This document shows, one piece after another, positions 1-7,670 of a DNA stretch of 64,000 nt. The notes under the pieces are model-generated. The model saw only the letters and a list, made by a program, of their open reading frames with translations, did no database searches and was not told the origin of the DNA. Both the position numbers and the translations under genes were made by a program. The first letter of the stretch is position 1. Every line of letters starts with the position of its first letter. Source of the DNA: Nitrospirillum viridazoti CBAmc (GTDB lineage Bacteria; Pseudomonadota; Alphaproteobacteria; Azospirillales; Azospirillaceae); contig NZ_CP022110.1 of the NCBI RefSeq assembly GCF_000730165.1, positions 1,433,501-1,497,500 of the forward strand, given 5' to 3'.

Positions 1-681
1 GTCTAGGAAGCCTGCATTGACTTCTGCACCAGGAAATAACTCACCGGCCCATGCTCCAACTTGCCGCCGTAGAGTTGTACCTTCTTCCTGTGGATGTCTG
101 CGCTCCAAATCAACGTCTTCATCTAAAAATTGAGCTAACCACCAAGGAGCATATTCACCCATGGGCCCAACATCCGCATGTATTGGATCTACGTCTTCTG
201 GCGATGGGAAAGTACTTTTCAGAGCACCGCGAGCAGCACCGATAAATATAATATTCTTAATTGAATTCAATAAATTTTTAAATATTTTATTTTCCTTATT
301 GGAAAAATGATTCAATCTTTCCTGGTTATGGTCTTTTGCTTGCGGAGTAATGTCTAGAACTTCGAGAGCCGTCGACGAATTGCGATGACCTGCACCAAGT
401 TTCCAAATCAAACTATAATCATCTAATCCTACCCCAATATCTAGTGTTCGAGAATCTCCGTGAAATATTTCTGAAACTGTTCCCAATTGAGTTAATGGTC
501 CATTTAATGCCACACGCTTACTTTCATGTGCCCATCTAAGCTTCTGAGCTAGCAATAGCGGGGCCTGTAAGGTGGTCGATTTTCCACCAGCATTAACGCC
601 TGTCAACAGGGTTAGCGGAGACAACGGTAGAACAATGTCATCAAAGCATTTGAAGTTTTTGATATATATCCTGTTAAACAT
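1..681 (-). CDS. AAA/ABC-type P-loop ATPase, partial (runs off the window edge)
   Basis: The minus strand is open from an ATG at 681 to base 1 without a stop (227 codons), so this is the N-terminal part of a longer protein. It begins with an OLD/RecF-like strand (IYIKNFKCF), then PLTLLTGVNAGGKST, a Walker A motif at residues 28-36, followed by LQAPLLLAQKL. This layout is typical of AAA_15/AAA_21 ATPases that carry a C-terminal DUF3696 domain; that half lies outside the window, so the subfamily is inferred. The ATG overlaps the stop of the upstream DUF262 gene by 8 nt (674-681), indicating translational coupling and a joint function. Codon use is AT-rich, unlike the rest of the window, which suggests horizontal acquisition. 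The likely role is the nucleotide-sensing or motor partner of the DUF262 protein in a defence pair; this is inferred from context. Confidence 0.85.
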   Translation of the reverse strand, partial: MFNRIYIKNFKCFDDIVLPLSPLTLLTGVNAGGKSTTLQAPLLLAQKLRWAHESKRVALNGPLTQLGTVSEIFHGDSRTLDIGVGLDDYSLIWKLGAGHRNSSTALEVLDITPQAKDHNQERLNHFSNKENKIFKNLLNSIKNIIFIGAARGALKSTFPSPEDVDPIHADVGPMGEYAPWWLAQFLDEDVDLERRHPQEEGTTLRRQVGAWAGELFPGAEVNAGFLD

Positions 682-1798
682 AGATTTCCTCCTTTAAGGC
701 CTCGAGGGCTAATTCAAATCTATCGGCTACTTGTTTGGTGCTATTGGTTGAGTACGTAATAGAGAAATTAAATTCATCCTCATGAATCAATGTGCGAATA
801 ATATTTCCAATTTTCTTTCTAGCTCGCCCATCAGCCTTCACAGAAATATCAGCAAAAAAAACAGAGCAGACATCAAATAGCGATACATTTATGGGTGATC
901 GTCGTTGATTGACATCATTCTCCGCTAGAGATTTGCGGAAAGCATGATCTCCAAATATGGAATAATTTAGATTCATAGACTTTTTAAAATCAGACATGAG
1001 AGATGCCAGCTCTTGGTCTGAGCTATTGTTCATATTTTCAAGACACTGACCTAGGAAGCCATCCATATCTGCTCGTGTGTATTGCTCGTAGCCCAAGATT
1101 CTAAACGCACAAAATCGATTAATAATTTCACGGTCGCGCATGGTTTTGCGGTCAAGTGAAAGTCCCGTTGCTCTCGCGAACTCCGCGCTTTCGGAGGCTT
1201 CCCGAAGCCATTGCGTTGCTTTTCCATTATAAAGGCTATTACGCATTTGTTGCCGGCTGAGAGGCACTCCGCTATTAACTCGATCAAAAATGTCAAGACG
1301 AGCCCGTTCTGGGGCTTTAGAGTCAAGAATATAGAAAATTAAAGATGTATCCTGTATTCTTTCCTGAAGCGTGACAGGCAATTTAGTGAAACGCTTGCCA
1401 TTCAGTGGATGTGCGCCGTTGTCTCCCGCCGATCCAAAGTCTAGAACAAATTTATCGCCTAGATAGCGTTGAAGTGTAGTTAGGCGCTGCAACCCATCAA
1501 CTACAATAATTCTTCCATCTTTTGCTTCTGCAACATAAAATACTGGCAATGGTATGCGCATTAGGCATGATTCAATTAATTTAGACTGCTTCAGTGGGTC
1601 CCAAACAAATGTTCTTTGAAAGTCTGGATCTAATTGATATCGGCCTTTGTTTATTCTCTGAACAACTTCATTTACTGTTCGTTCCTCGCGCCGCACAAAT
1701 ACGCTATCTAGTGGGTATTCTCCCCAGCTAGTGCTTGGAATTTCGGTTTCAATTCCTTCAATATCTTGAGATTCTTGATTGCTCATTTTGCCTATCAT
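674..1798 (-). CDS. DUF262 (ParB/Srx-like, GmrSD N-terminal type) protein
   Basis: 374 residues. DUF262 hallmarks are clear: DPDFQRTFVW at residues 57-66 and VVDGLQRLTTL at 99-109 (the DGxQR motif), followed by a helical C-terminal region. DUF262 forms the N-terminal half of the type IV restriction enzyme GmrSD, where it binds or hydrolyses nucleotide and controls a DUF1524 HNH nuclease. No DUF1524 His-Asn-His region is visible here, so the effector is either absent or supplied by the overlapping ATPase gene. A second in-frame ATG at 1786 is an alternative start; neither has a strong Shine-Dalgarno sequence. GC content is far below that of the neighbours, marking an acquired island. The family call is firm; a phage-defence role is inferred. 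Confidence 0.88.
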   Translation of the reverse strand: MIGKMSNQESQDIEGIETEIPSTSWGEYPLDSVFVRREERTVNEVVQRINKGRYQLDPDFQRTFVWDPLKQSKLIESCLMRIPLPVFYVAEAKDGRIIVVDGLQRLTTLQRYLGDKFVLDFGSAGDNGAHPLNGKRFTKLPVTLQERIQDTSLIFYILDSKAPERARLDIFDRVNSGVPLSRQQMRNSLYNGKATQWLREASESAEFARATGLSLDRKTMRDREIINRFCAFRILGYEQYTRADMDGFLGQCLENMNNSSDQELASLMSDFKKSMNLNYSIFGDHAFRKSLAENDVNQRRSPINVSLFDVCSVFFADISVKADGRARKKIGNIIRTLIHEDEFNFSITYSTNSTKQVADRFELALEALKEEIYV

Positions 1799-1822
1799 TG
1801 AGCTGACTGATTGCCGAGCGCT

Positions 1823-1850
1823 ATACTATCCAATATTGCCTTTTAGGCAA
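1823..1850 (-). promoter_or_regulatory. Putative promoter with palindrome for the DUF262-ATPase operon
   Basis: Read on the minus strand, TTGCCT (1850-1845) and TAGTAT (1828-1823) are separated by 16 bp, resembling -35 and -10 boxes about 25-35 bp before the DUF262 start. The -35 lies inside an inverted repeat TTGCC-TTTTA-GGCAA (1836-1850), which could be an operator or a weak hairpin. This is by eye only. Confidence 0.35.
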
Positions 1851-1884
1851 AGTGATCCCTGTACGAATATGCTTAACGGGCACC

Positions 1885-2281
1885 GTCCCCTCACTCCCCC
1901 GCGCACTCCCTTAGATACCCCCGCAGCCAGATCAGCCCGGGATCGCGGTCGAACTGATAGTGCCACTGCATCATCTCGGTCAGCACCGGGAACTCGATGG
2001 GGGCGGGGAGGACGCGCAGGGGCAGGTGCTGGGCGTAGAGGCGGGCAAGCCTGGTGTGCATGGTGCTGATCATGTCCGTCTCCACCAGGATGGAGAGGCG
2101 GCGGAGGAGAAGTCGGGGGCGACGGCGCCGACCTTGCGGGCGTAGCCGTAGCGGTCCAGGAACCATTGCTCGAAGGCCGGCGTGCGCTTGTCGCCGATGA
2201 TCACCACCACATGGGCCATGTCCAGGTACTGCTCGAACGTCAGGCTGTCGCTCACTGTCGCGTTGTCGCACCCGACGCAGG
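1885..2281. repeat. Direct repeat copy A (LysR 3' segment)
   Basis: About 390 bp that align almost base for base with 4062-4459 in the same orientation. Similarity begins a few bases beyond the LysR stop codon and ends near the shared GACGCAG. Differences include a 2-bp insertion around 2093-2100 and scattered substitutions. The flanks outside the block do not match. Confidence 0.85.
1891..2275 (-). pseudogene. LysR-family regulator, 3' remnant (frameshifted duplicate)
   Basis: The minus strand encodes the last third or so of a LysR effector domain, nearly identical to the C-terminus of the intact regulator at 4068-4970 (shared blocks include DRYGYARKVGAVAPDFSS and MISTMHTRLARLYAQHLPL). A 2-bp insertion around 2095 splits it into two frames, and the DNA-binding domain and most of the effector domain are missing. 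It lies directly downstream of the small exported-protein gene at 2284. It is a non-functional scar left by duplication or recombination at the LysR 3' end. Confidence 0.85.
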
Positions 2282-2283
2282 TG

Positions 2284-2748
2284 TTACTTGCTCCGCCCAA
2301 AGGGATGCTGACCGCAAACGCCGAAGTCAGTCTTGATCGTCTCCGGCTTGGGGGCGGTGGGGCCGGAGTAGAAGATCACCAACAGGGCTTCCTGGTTGAC
2401 GGAGGGATCCGGCGGCAGAGGTTCTATGATCATGTAGGTCAGCTTGCGGGTAGGGCCGCAGCCATAGGGATCGGCTTTCTGGTTGAGGCCTTTGACCGCG
2501 TAGAGGGTGCCCGTACCGAAGGCCCCGGCTGGCGCCACGTCATAGGTAACCTTCCCCAGGGTGATCTTGTCCTTTGTCACCTCCAAGGCGCCGATTGGGG
2601 CGCGTTGGGGGGAATTGTCCGTCCACCTGCCCAGAACCTGGCCGTCGGCGTAGGCCGAGGTTGCACCGAGCAAAAACAGGGCCGGCAAGAATAATGGCAA
2701 GGGATGGCGGCGCATTGTACTTGCCTTGTTGAACTGCGCCACCATCAC
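2284..2748 (-). CDS. Small exported protein, paralogue of the next gene upstream (possible immunity protein)
   Basis: 154 residues with a Sec signal peptide ending near SAYA-DG; mature part about 120 residues. It shares with the neighbour at 2770-3201 the pattern LGRWTD...DKITLGKVTY...GLN.K.DP.GCGPT.KL and ends in VCGQHPFGR, so two cysteines are conserved and could form a periplasmic disulfide. I do not recognise the family. It follows a muramidase gene and its own paralogue on the same strand. A periplasmic protein next to a cell-wall hydrolase suggests an immunity or inhibitor role, which is inference. An alternative start at 2715 would give a shorter n-region; the 2748 ATG has a better GAGG upstream. 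Confidence 0.75.
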   Translation of the reverse strand: MMVAQFNKASTMRRHPLPLFLPALFLLGATSAYADGQVLGRWTDNSPQRAPIGALEVTKDKITLGKVTYDVAPAGAFGTGTLYAVKGLNQKADPYGCGPTRKLTYMIIEPLPPDPSVNQEALLVIFYSGPTAPKPETIKTDFGVCGQHPFGRSK

Positions 2749-2769
2749 GCCTCGGCGGCACGTCGATGC

Positions 2770-3201
2770 CTATTCTTTCCGACCGAAGGGATGCTCGCCG
2801 CAAACCGCCATCTCATTGAGGGTGTCCGGCTTGGGCGCGTCCGGTGCCGCATAGAAGGTCACCACGATGGCGCTGTAGGTGGCGTTGGAGATGGTGGGCT
2901 TGGGCCGCACGATGATGTGGCTGAGCTTCTTGGTGGGGCCGCAGCCGTTGGGGTCGGTTTTCCGGTTCAGGCCGTTGACCGTGTACAGGACGCCCTCGCC
3001 GAAGGGCCCGGCCTGCGTCACCTCATAAGTGACCTTCCCCACGCTGATCTTGTCGCTGGTGATGTCAAGCGGACCCATCGGATCGTTCTTGGGGGCGGAA
3101 TCGGTCCACTTCCCTAGGAAGCGGTCATCGGCCCACGCCGTGGTCGCCCCCGTCGATAGCAGGGACAGGACCGTCAAGGCGCGCAAAATCACAAGCTTCA
3201 A
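2770..3201 (-). CDS. Small exported protein, paralogue of the downstream gene (possible immunity protein)
   Basis: 143 residues starting at a TTG codon whose last two bases share the TGA stop of the muramidase gene (TTGA overlap at 3198-3201). A GGGAGGAT ribosome-binding site inside the muramidase tail supports this start. A signal peptide ends near AWA-DD. The mature part keeps LGKWTD, DKISVGKVTY, GCGPTKKL and the C-terminal VCGEHPFGR seen in the paralogue, with roughly half of all positions alike. Tight translational coupling to a peptidoglycan-hydrolase gene plus tandem duplication is the pattern seen for effector-immunity cassettes. No family is recognised, so function is not assigned. 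Confidence 0.8.
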   Translation of the reverse strand: MKLVILRALTVLSLLSTGATTAWADDRFLGKWTDSAPKNDPMGPLDITSDKISVGKVTYEVTQAGPFGEGVLYTVNGLNRKTDPNGCGPTKKLSHIIVRPKPTISNATYSAIVVTFYAAPDAPKPDTLNEMAVCGEHPFGRKE

Positions 3202-3836
3202 GGCATCCTCCCGTTCTGGGCAGTGGCGCAGTTTTTAAAGAGCTTCGCGGTTTCCAGGTTGCGCTGAGCCTGTATGCCGTGCCGGGTGCAATCCTTGGCG
3301 GCCGCGGCCCAATCCCCGCTGTTGATGGCGCGGTTCATGGTGGGATAGCCCATCAATCCCGTGGCGCGATGGTGGCGGGCTTTTCCATGGCCGAGGCCCA
3401 GGTTATAGATCATGTCGAACAGCGCGACCTTGGCATCGTCCGGAAATTCCTCGAACTTCGGGTAGATCAGCTTCAGATGGATCTCATCCGCATCCAAATG
3501 CGCGTCCAGAAGGTTATTTAAGGTCGGCCTCGTAATGCGCAGGTCACTTTGATCCTTATAGTACTTGGCAATGTGTTTTGATTTTGGCGCGGCGGTCTTT
3601 TGGGCGTCGCGTCCCGCCGCCAGGGCCCGCCAGGTGGCTTCGACCTCGCTGCTGGTGGCCGCTTGTCTGCTGCTGTCGTGATAGAAGGGAATGGCGCTGG
3701 CGGCTTGTGCTGTCGGCAGCATGGTGCCGCAACCCACCGTCACCAAGCCTTCGCTGTCGAGATACATCCATAATATCTCGCCTTCCCATTGGGTCAGGAA
3801 GTCCCTAATCCTCTCTCGCAATGCCGGGAGTATCAT
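3198..3836 (-). CDS. GH24-type phage lysozyme/muramidase without signal peptide
   Basis: 212 residues from the ATG at 3836, which has AGGGA 8 nt upstream; the reading frame extends 26 codons further but without a good site. Residues E18, D27 and T33 lie in WEGEILWMYLDSEGLVTVG with the same E-x8-D-x5-T spacing as the catalytic triad of T4 lysozyme, and FDMIYNLGLG near residue 150 resembles the second GH24 helix motif. It should cleave the MurNAc-GlcNAc bond of peptidoglycan. There is no signal peptide, so it must reach the wall through a holin, a type VI system or another carrier, none of which is in the window. No other phage genes are near. It is the first gene of a three-gene operon with two exported paralogues. 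Confidence 0.85.
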   Translation of the reverse strand: MILPALRERIRDFLTQWEGEILWMYLDSEGLVTVGCGTMLPTAQAASAIPFYHDSSRQAATSSEVEATWRALAAGRDAQKTAAPKSKHIAKYYKDQSDLRITRPTLNNLLDAHLDADEIHLKLIYPKFEEFPDDAKVALFDMIYNLGLGHGKARHHRATGLMGYPTMNRAINSGDWAAAAKDCTRHGIQAQRNLETAKLFKNCATAQNGRMP

Positions 3837-4061
3837 GGTCGTTTCCCTGGGGATCTTATTCCAAGAATGTCCAGTGGGCGTCCGGTACCGTCCTTCGGGT
3901 ACCGCCGCGTACACGTCAGGGAAATGAAAAGTGGGCCTGCGGTTTCAAGCCCTGCCTGAATGGTAGAGCGTCGGACCGCTTTTCCCTCCACCAAAGGGCT
4001 CATCCCGGCGCGCGCCTGTCACTCAGTTGAAAACGCCGCCGCCAGTTCTAGCGGCGTGCCT

Positions 4062-4459
4062 CCGCCCTCACTCCCCAGCGCACTCCCGCAAATACCCACG
4101 CAACCAAATCAGCCCCGGATCGCGGTCGAACTGGTAGTGCCACTGCATCATCTCGGTCAGCACGGGGAACTCGATGGGGGCGGGGAGGACGCGCAGGGGC
4201 AGGTGCTGGGCGTAGAGGCGGGCCAGGCGCGTGTGCATGGTGCTGATCATGTCCGTCTCCACCAGGATGGAGGCAACGGAGGAGAAGTCGGGGGCCACGG
4301 CGCCGACCTTGCGGGCGTAGCCGTAGCGGTCCAGGAACCATTGCTCGAAGGCCGGCGTGCGCTTGTCGCCGATGATCACCACCACGTGGGCCATGTCCAG
4401 GTACTGCTCGAACGTCAGGCTGTCGCCCACGGCCGGGTTGTCGCGCCAGACGACGCAGC
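4062..4459. repeat. Direct repeat copy B (3' part of the intact LysR gene)
   Basis: The intact counterpart of 1885-2281. The two copies bracket about 1.8 kb holding the muramidase operon, so recombination between them would delete the whole cassette. Confidence 0.85.
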
Positions 4460-4970
4460 TGTGCGTCTCCTCGAACAGGACTTCCTTGGGCTGGTCGCTG
4501 GTGAGGTAGGCGTCGGGGGAGATCACCAGGTCCACGTCGGCCCGGTTCAGGCGGTCGTGAATGCCGTCGGCCACGGCGCTGATCTCCAGCCGCAGGCCCG
4601 GCGCCTCGCGCCGCAGGCGGCGGATGGCGCGGGCCAGCACCACCTCGGTCACATAGTCCGACGCCACCACGCGGAACACGCGCTGGGCCGTGGCGGGGTC
4701 GAAGGTGGGGCGCGCCTCGATGGTGGTCTGCACCCGGATCAGGATGTCGCGCACCGGCTCCACCAGGGCCAGCGCCAGGGGCGTGGGCACCATGGCGCGG
4801 CCCACCATCACCATGATTTCGTCATCGAAATAATCGCGCAGGCGGGCCAGCGCCCCGCTCATGGCCGATTGGCTGAGGTGCAGGCGGTGGGCGGCGCGCG
4901 AGACGTTGCGCTCCTCCAGCAGCACGTCCAGGGCCACCAGCAGGTTCAGGTCGAAACGGCGGAAGCGCAT
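4068..4970 (-). CDS. LysR-family transcriptional regulator (NodD/NahR-like)
   Basis: 300 residues. The N-terminal winged HTH is typical (FDLNLLVALDVLLEERNVS, then AAHRLHLSQSAMSGALARLRDYF, residues 6-50). The RFRRFDLNLLVALDVLL opening and the periplasmic-binding-like effector domain (about 90-295) resemble the NodD/NahR/LinR branch, which often responds to aromatic compounds. It is divergent from a flavoprotein aromatic hydroxylase across a 232-bp gap that holds a T-N11-A palindrome at 5093-5107, so it most likely controls that gene and itself. Its 3' third is duplicated at 1891-2275. Confidence 0.9.
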   Translation of the reverse strand: MRFRRFDLNLLVALDVLLEERNVSRAAHRLHLSQSAMSGALARLRDYFDDEIMVMVGRAMVPTPLALALVEPVRDILIRVQTTIEARPTFDPATAQRVFRVVASDYVTEVVLARAIRRLRREAPGLRLEISAVADGIHDRLNRADVDLVISPDAYLTSDQPKEVLFEETHSCVVWRDNPAVGDSLTFEQYLDMAHVVVIIGDKRTPAFEQWFLDRYGYARKVGAVAPDFSSVASILVETDMISTMHTRLARLYAQHLPLRVLPAPIEFPVLTEMMQWHYQFDRDPGLIWLRGYLRECAGE

Positions 4971-5092
4971 GGGCGCCCATCCTCCCTATTTTATTGTTCG
5001 AGGTGATACCTCGCCGCACTTTGGTACGACAGAACCGATAGATGGACCAGCCGTTCGCTGAGCGCAAGGCCCCGTCGAAGGCGGGTGCTGAT

Positions 5093-5107
5093 ATCGGCCA
5101 CGCCGAT
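5093..5107. promoter_or_regulatory. LysR box (T-N11-A palindrome)
   Basis: ATCGGC-CAC-GCCGAT is a perfect inverted repeat with T at 5094 and A at 5106, the classic T-N11-A spacing. It lies about 100 bp before the monooxygenase start and about 120 bp before the LysR start, where an LTTR recognition site would be expected. Confidence 0.6.
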
Positions 5108-5202
5108 GGACGCGCATCGGAAAATACGCCTCAACCGATGCTGCCGCCCGCCGTACCGTTGCCGCCACAACAAACGCCCATACCAAGCGAACGGGAGGGA
5201 GG

Positions 5203-6345
5203 ATGATGGCGCAGCGTGTGAGCCGCGTGCTGATCGTGGGGGGCGGCATCGGCGGCCTGTCCCTGGCGTCGGCCCTGCGCGACCGGGGCCTGGCGGTGGA
5301 CCTGGTGGAACTGCAGAAGGAATGGACGGTCTACGGCGTCGGCATCATCCAGCAATGCAACGTCGTGCGCGCCATGGCCGATCTGGGCCTGGTGGACCGC
5401 TATCTCGACGCCGGCTTCCCGTTCGAGGCGGTGGGCATGTACGCCCCCGACGGCCGCCTGCTGGCCAAGATACCGGGCCAGCGCCTGGCGGGGCCGCAGT
5501 ACCCCGCTAACCTGGGCATCAGCCGCCTGGCCCTGCACACGGTGCTGAGCGGTGCCGCGCTGGAGAAGGGCACGGCCGTGCGCCTGGGCACGACGGTGGA
5601 GCGGCTGGACCAGGACGACGCCGGCGTGGACGTGACCTTCAGCGACGGCACCACTGGCCGCTATGACGTGGTGGTCGGGGCGGACGGGCTCTATTCCAGG
5701 GTGCGGGGCCTGCTGTTCGGGCCAGGGGAGGATGGGGAGTACCGGCCGCGTTTCACCGGCCAGTCGGTCTGGCGCCACAACTTCCCGAGGCCGCCGGAGA
5801 TCGACCATCTGGCGGCCTTCACCGGCCCGGACGGCAACGCCGGCCTCTGCCCCCTGTCCCACGACCTGATGTACCTGTTCGTGACGTCGGAGGAGCCGGG
5901 CAACCCCCGCATGCCGGCCGACCAGTTGCACACCCTGATGCGCGACCGGATGAAGGGCTTCGGCGGCCTGATCGGGGCCTTGCGCGACCGGATCACCGAC
6001 CCGGCCCAGGTGGTCTACAAGCCCATGGAGGTGCTGATGATGCCGGCACCCTGGTACCGGGGCCGGGTGGTCCTGCTGGGCGACGCCGTGCACGCCACCA
6101 CGCCGCACCTGGGCCAGGGTGCGGGCATGGCCATCGAGGACGCCGTGGTGCTGGCCGAGCTGCTGCCCCAGGACGCGCCGCTGGGCGATCTGCTGGCCCG
6201 CTATATGGAACGGCGGTATGAGCGCTGCCGCTTCATCGTCGACAGCTCCATCATGGTGGGGGAATGGGAGATGGCGCGGCGCCACGACGTGGACCGCATC
6301 GGCCTGGTGAAGAAGATGCTGGAGGTCACGGCCCAGCCGGTGTGA
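5203..6345 (+). CDS. FAD-dependent aromatic monooxygenase (PHBH-type group A)
   Basis: 380 residues. Dinucleotide-binding motif VLIVGGGIGGLSLASAL near residue 9, the DG motif in VVVGADGLYSRVR near 160, and the GD motif GDAVHATTPHLGQGAGMAIED near residue 290 define the single-component flavoprotein hydroxylases. These use NAD(P)H and O2 to hydroxylate aromatic acids, for example 3-hydroxybenzoate or 6-hydroxynicotinate; the substrate cannot be read from sequence. GGGAGGGAGG abuts the ATG at 5203, so a start at 5206 is equally possible. No ring-cleavage gene follows, so the rest of the pathway must lie elsewhere. Regulation by the divergent LysR protein is likely. Confidence 0.88.
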   Translation: MMAQRVSRVLIVGGGIGGLSLASALRDRGLAVDLVELQKEWTVYGVGIIQQCNVVRAMADLGLVDRYLDAGFPFEAVGMYAPDGRLLAKIPGQRLAGPQYPANLGISRLALHTVLSGAALEKGTAVRLGTTVERLDQDDAGVDVTFSDGTTGRYDVVVGADGLYSRVRGLLFGPGEDGEYRPRFTGQSVWRHNFPRPPEIDHLAAFTGPDGNAGLCPLSHDLMYLFVTSEEPGNPRMPADQLHTLMRDRMKGFGGLIGALRDRITDPAQVVYKPMEVLMMPAPWYRGRVVLLGDAVHATTPHLGQGAGMAIEDAVVLAELLPQDAPLGDLLARYMERRYERCRFIVDSSIMVGEWEMARRHDVDRIGLVKKMLEVTAQPV

Positions 6346-6373
6346 GACCCGGCACGGGGTGCATCGCTTCGGC

Positions 6374-7561
6374 TCAGGCGGTGGGCTGGGGGCCCGTGTA
6401 CAGGGCGCGGGGGCGGATGAGCTGGGCGTCGGCGCGCTGCTCCAGCGCGTGGGCGATCCAGCCCAGCGAGCGGCCCAGGGCGAACAGGCCGAAGGCGGCA
6501 CCCCTGGGCAGGTCCAGATGGCGGCGCAGCGCCACCAGGGCGGTGTCGATCACCGGCGGCTGGCCCACCAGGCGCTGGGTCTGCGCCTGCACCACGGCCC
6601 AGGTGGGGCGCAGGGGCAGGATGCGGCCCAGCAGGGCGGCGGCGCGCGGGTCGCCGGCGGGGTACAGCGGGTGGCCGTAGCCGGGGATGTCCTCCCCCCG
6701 CGCCAGGCGCTGGCGCAGGCGGGCGGCGGTCTCGCCATCCGCGCCCACCTCGTCCCACAGGGCCTCCACCCGCGCGGTCAGGCCGCCATGGCGCGGGCCG
6801 CCCAGGGCCGCCAGCCCGCCGATGACGGCCGCCCGCAGGCTGGCATCGGTGGAGGCGACGCAGCGGGCGGTGAAGTTGGAGGCGTTCAGCTCATGGTCGG
6901 CGCACAGCACCAGGGCCATGCGCACCAGGTCGGCGCCGTCCTTGTCCAGCTTCCACGCCTGGGCGCATTGCTTGTGGATGGGGGCCGCGCCGGGTGCCGT
7001 GCCCAGCAGGCAGGCCGTCAGCAGCCGCACCAGCGCCGCCGCCCCCTGCGCCAGCCGGCCGGGCGCCCGCTGCCAGGCGGCGGTGTCGGCGTCCTCGCTG
7101 GCCAGGGCCAGCAGGGGCAGCAGCGCCTCCTCCGCCCGGCGGCCGTGGAAGGCGGCCTGGGCCACGGCGAAGGCCTGCGCCGGCTGGGGCAGGGGGCCGC
7201 CGAACGCCTCCTCCGGCGCCACCCGCCACAGCAGGCCCGCCACCTCCTCCACGCTGGCGCGGGCGGCGAGGTCCACCGCGTCGCTGCCCCGGTAATAGAG
7301 GTAGCCGTCCTGAATCAGGGTGATGGCCGACTCCAGCACGGGCAGGCCCCAGTCCAGCGTGGCCTTGGCGATGTCCTTGGGCCGGCGGCCGCGGATGCGG
7401 GTCAGGGCCAGCCGGTCGACCTCCGCCGCCAGGTAGCGGCTCTCGCGCGTGTCCCCGTCCGGCTGGGCGCGCAGCAGCCCCCGGCTGACATAGGCGTACA
7501 GCGTCTGGCGGGAGACGCCCAGCCGGGTGGCGGCCTGGGCGGCGGTTAGCAGGTCGGCCAT
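6374..7561 (-). CDS. Citrate-synthase-like protein with N-terminal helix-turn-helix
   Basis: 395 residues from the ATG at 7561, preceded by GAGGGGG. Residues 1-60 form a MerR/HTH_17-like DNA-binding segment (TAAQAATRLGVSRQTLYAYVSRGLL, split here as AATRLGVSRQTLYAYV and a following wing SRYLAAEVDRL). The remainder is a citrate synthase fold with ADHELNASNFTARC (catalytic His region), GGLAALGGPRHGG and GYGHPLYPAGDPRA. Such HTH-citrate synthase proteins are a recognised but little-studied group. It could condense an acyl-CoA with an oxo-acid, or sense such ligands and regulate. It is divergent from a CoA-transferase gene, and a perfect palindrome lies 26 bp before its start, which suits autoregulation. 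Confidence 0.85.
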   Translation of the reverse strand: MADLLTAAQAATRLGVSRQTLYAYVSRGLLRAQPDGDTRESRYLAAEVDRLALTRIRGRRPKDIAKATLDWGLPVLESAITLIQDGYLYYRGSDAVDLAARASVEEVAGLLWRVAPEEAFGGPLPQPAQAFAVAQAAFHGRRAEEALLPLLALASEDADTAAWQRAPGRLAQGAAALVRLLTACLLGTAPGAAPIHKQCAQAWKLDKDGADLVRMALVLCADHELNASNFTARCVASTDASLRAAVIGGLAALGGPRHGGLTARVEALWDEVGADGETAARLRQRLARGEDIPGYGHPLYPAGDPRAAALLGRILPLRPTWAVVQAQTQRLVGQPPVIDTALVALRRHLDLPRGAAFGLFALGRSLGWIAHALEQRADAQLIRPRALYTGPQPTA

Positions 7562-7586
7562 CGGGCGCCCCCTCGTTGATCGTCTC

Positions 7587-7617
7587 AATCAATATTGATT
7601 CAGTTAATCAACATTGA
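7587..7617. promoter_or_regulatory. Tandem palindromic operator between citrate-synthase-like and CoA-transferase genes
   Basis: AATCAATATTGATT at 7587-7600 is a perfect 14-bp palindrome, and AATCAACATTGA at 7606-7617 is a near copy 19 bp further on, about two helical turns. Both lie in an AT-rich 109-bp gap between divergent genes, one of which encodes a helix-turn-helix domain. This looks like a two-site operator. Confidence 0.6.
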
Positions 7618-7670
7618 CGATTATTGTCACCGGTTCATCGTCGGGCCGTTCCTAAAGGGAGACACCGACC

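Noticed and set aside
3198-3836. Prophage remnant around the lysozyme gene
   Set aside because: No holin, spanin, tail, integrase or attachment site nearby; the partners are two exported paralogues, which fits an effector-type cassette better.
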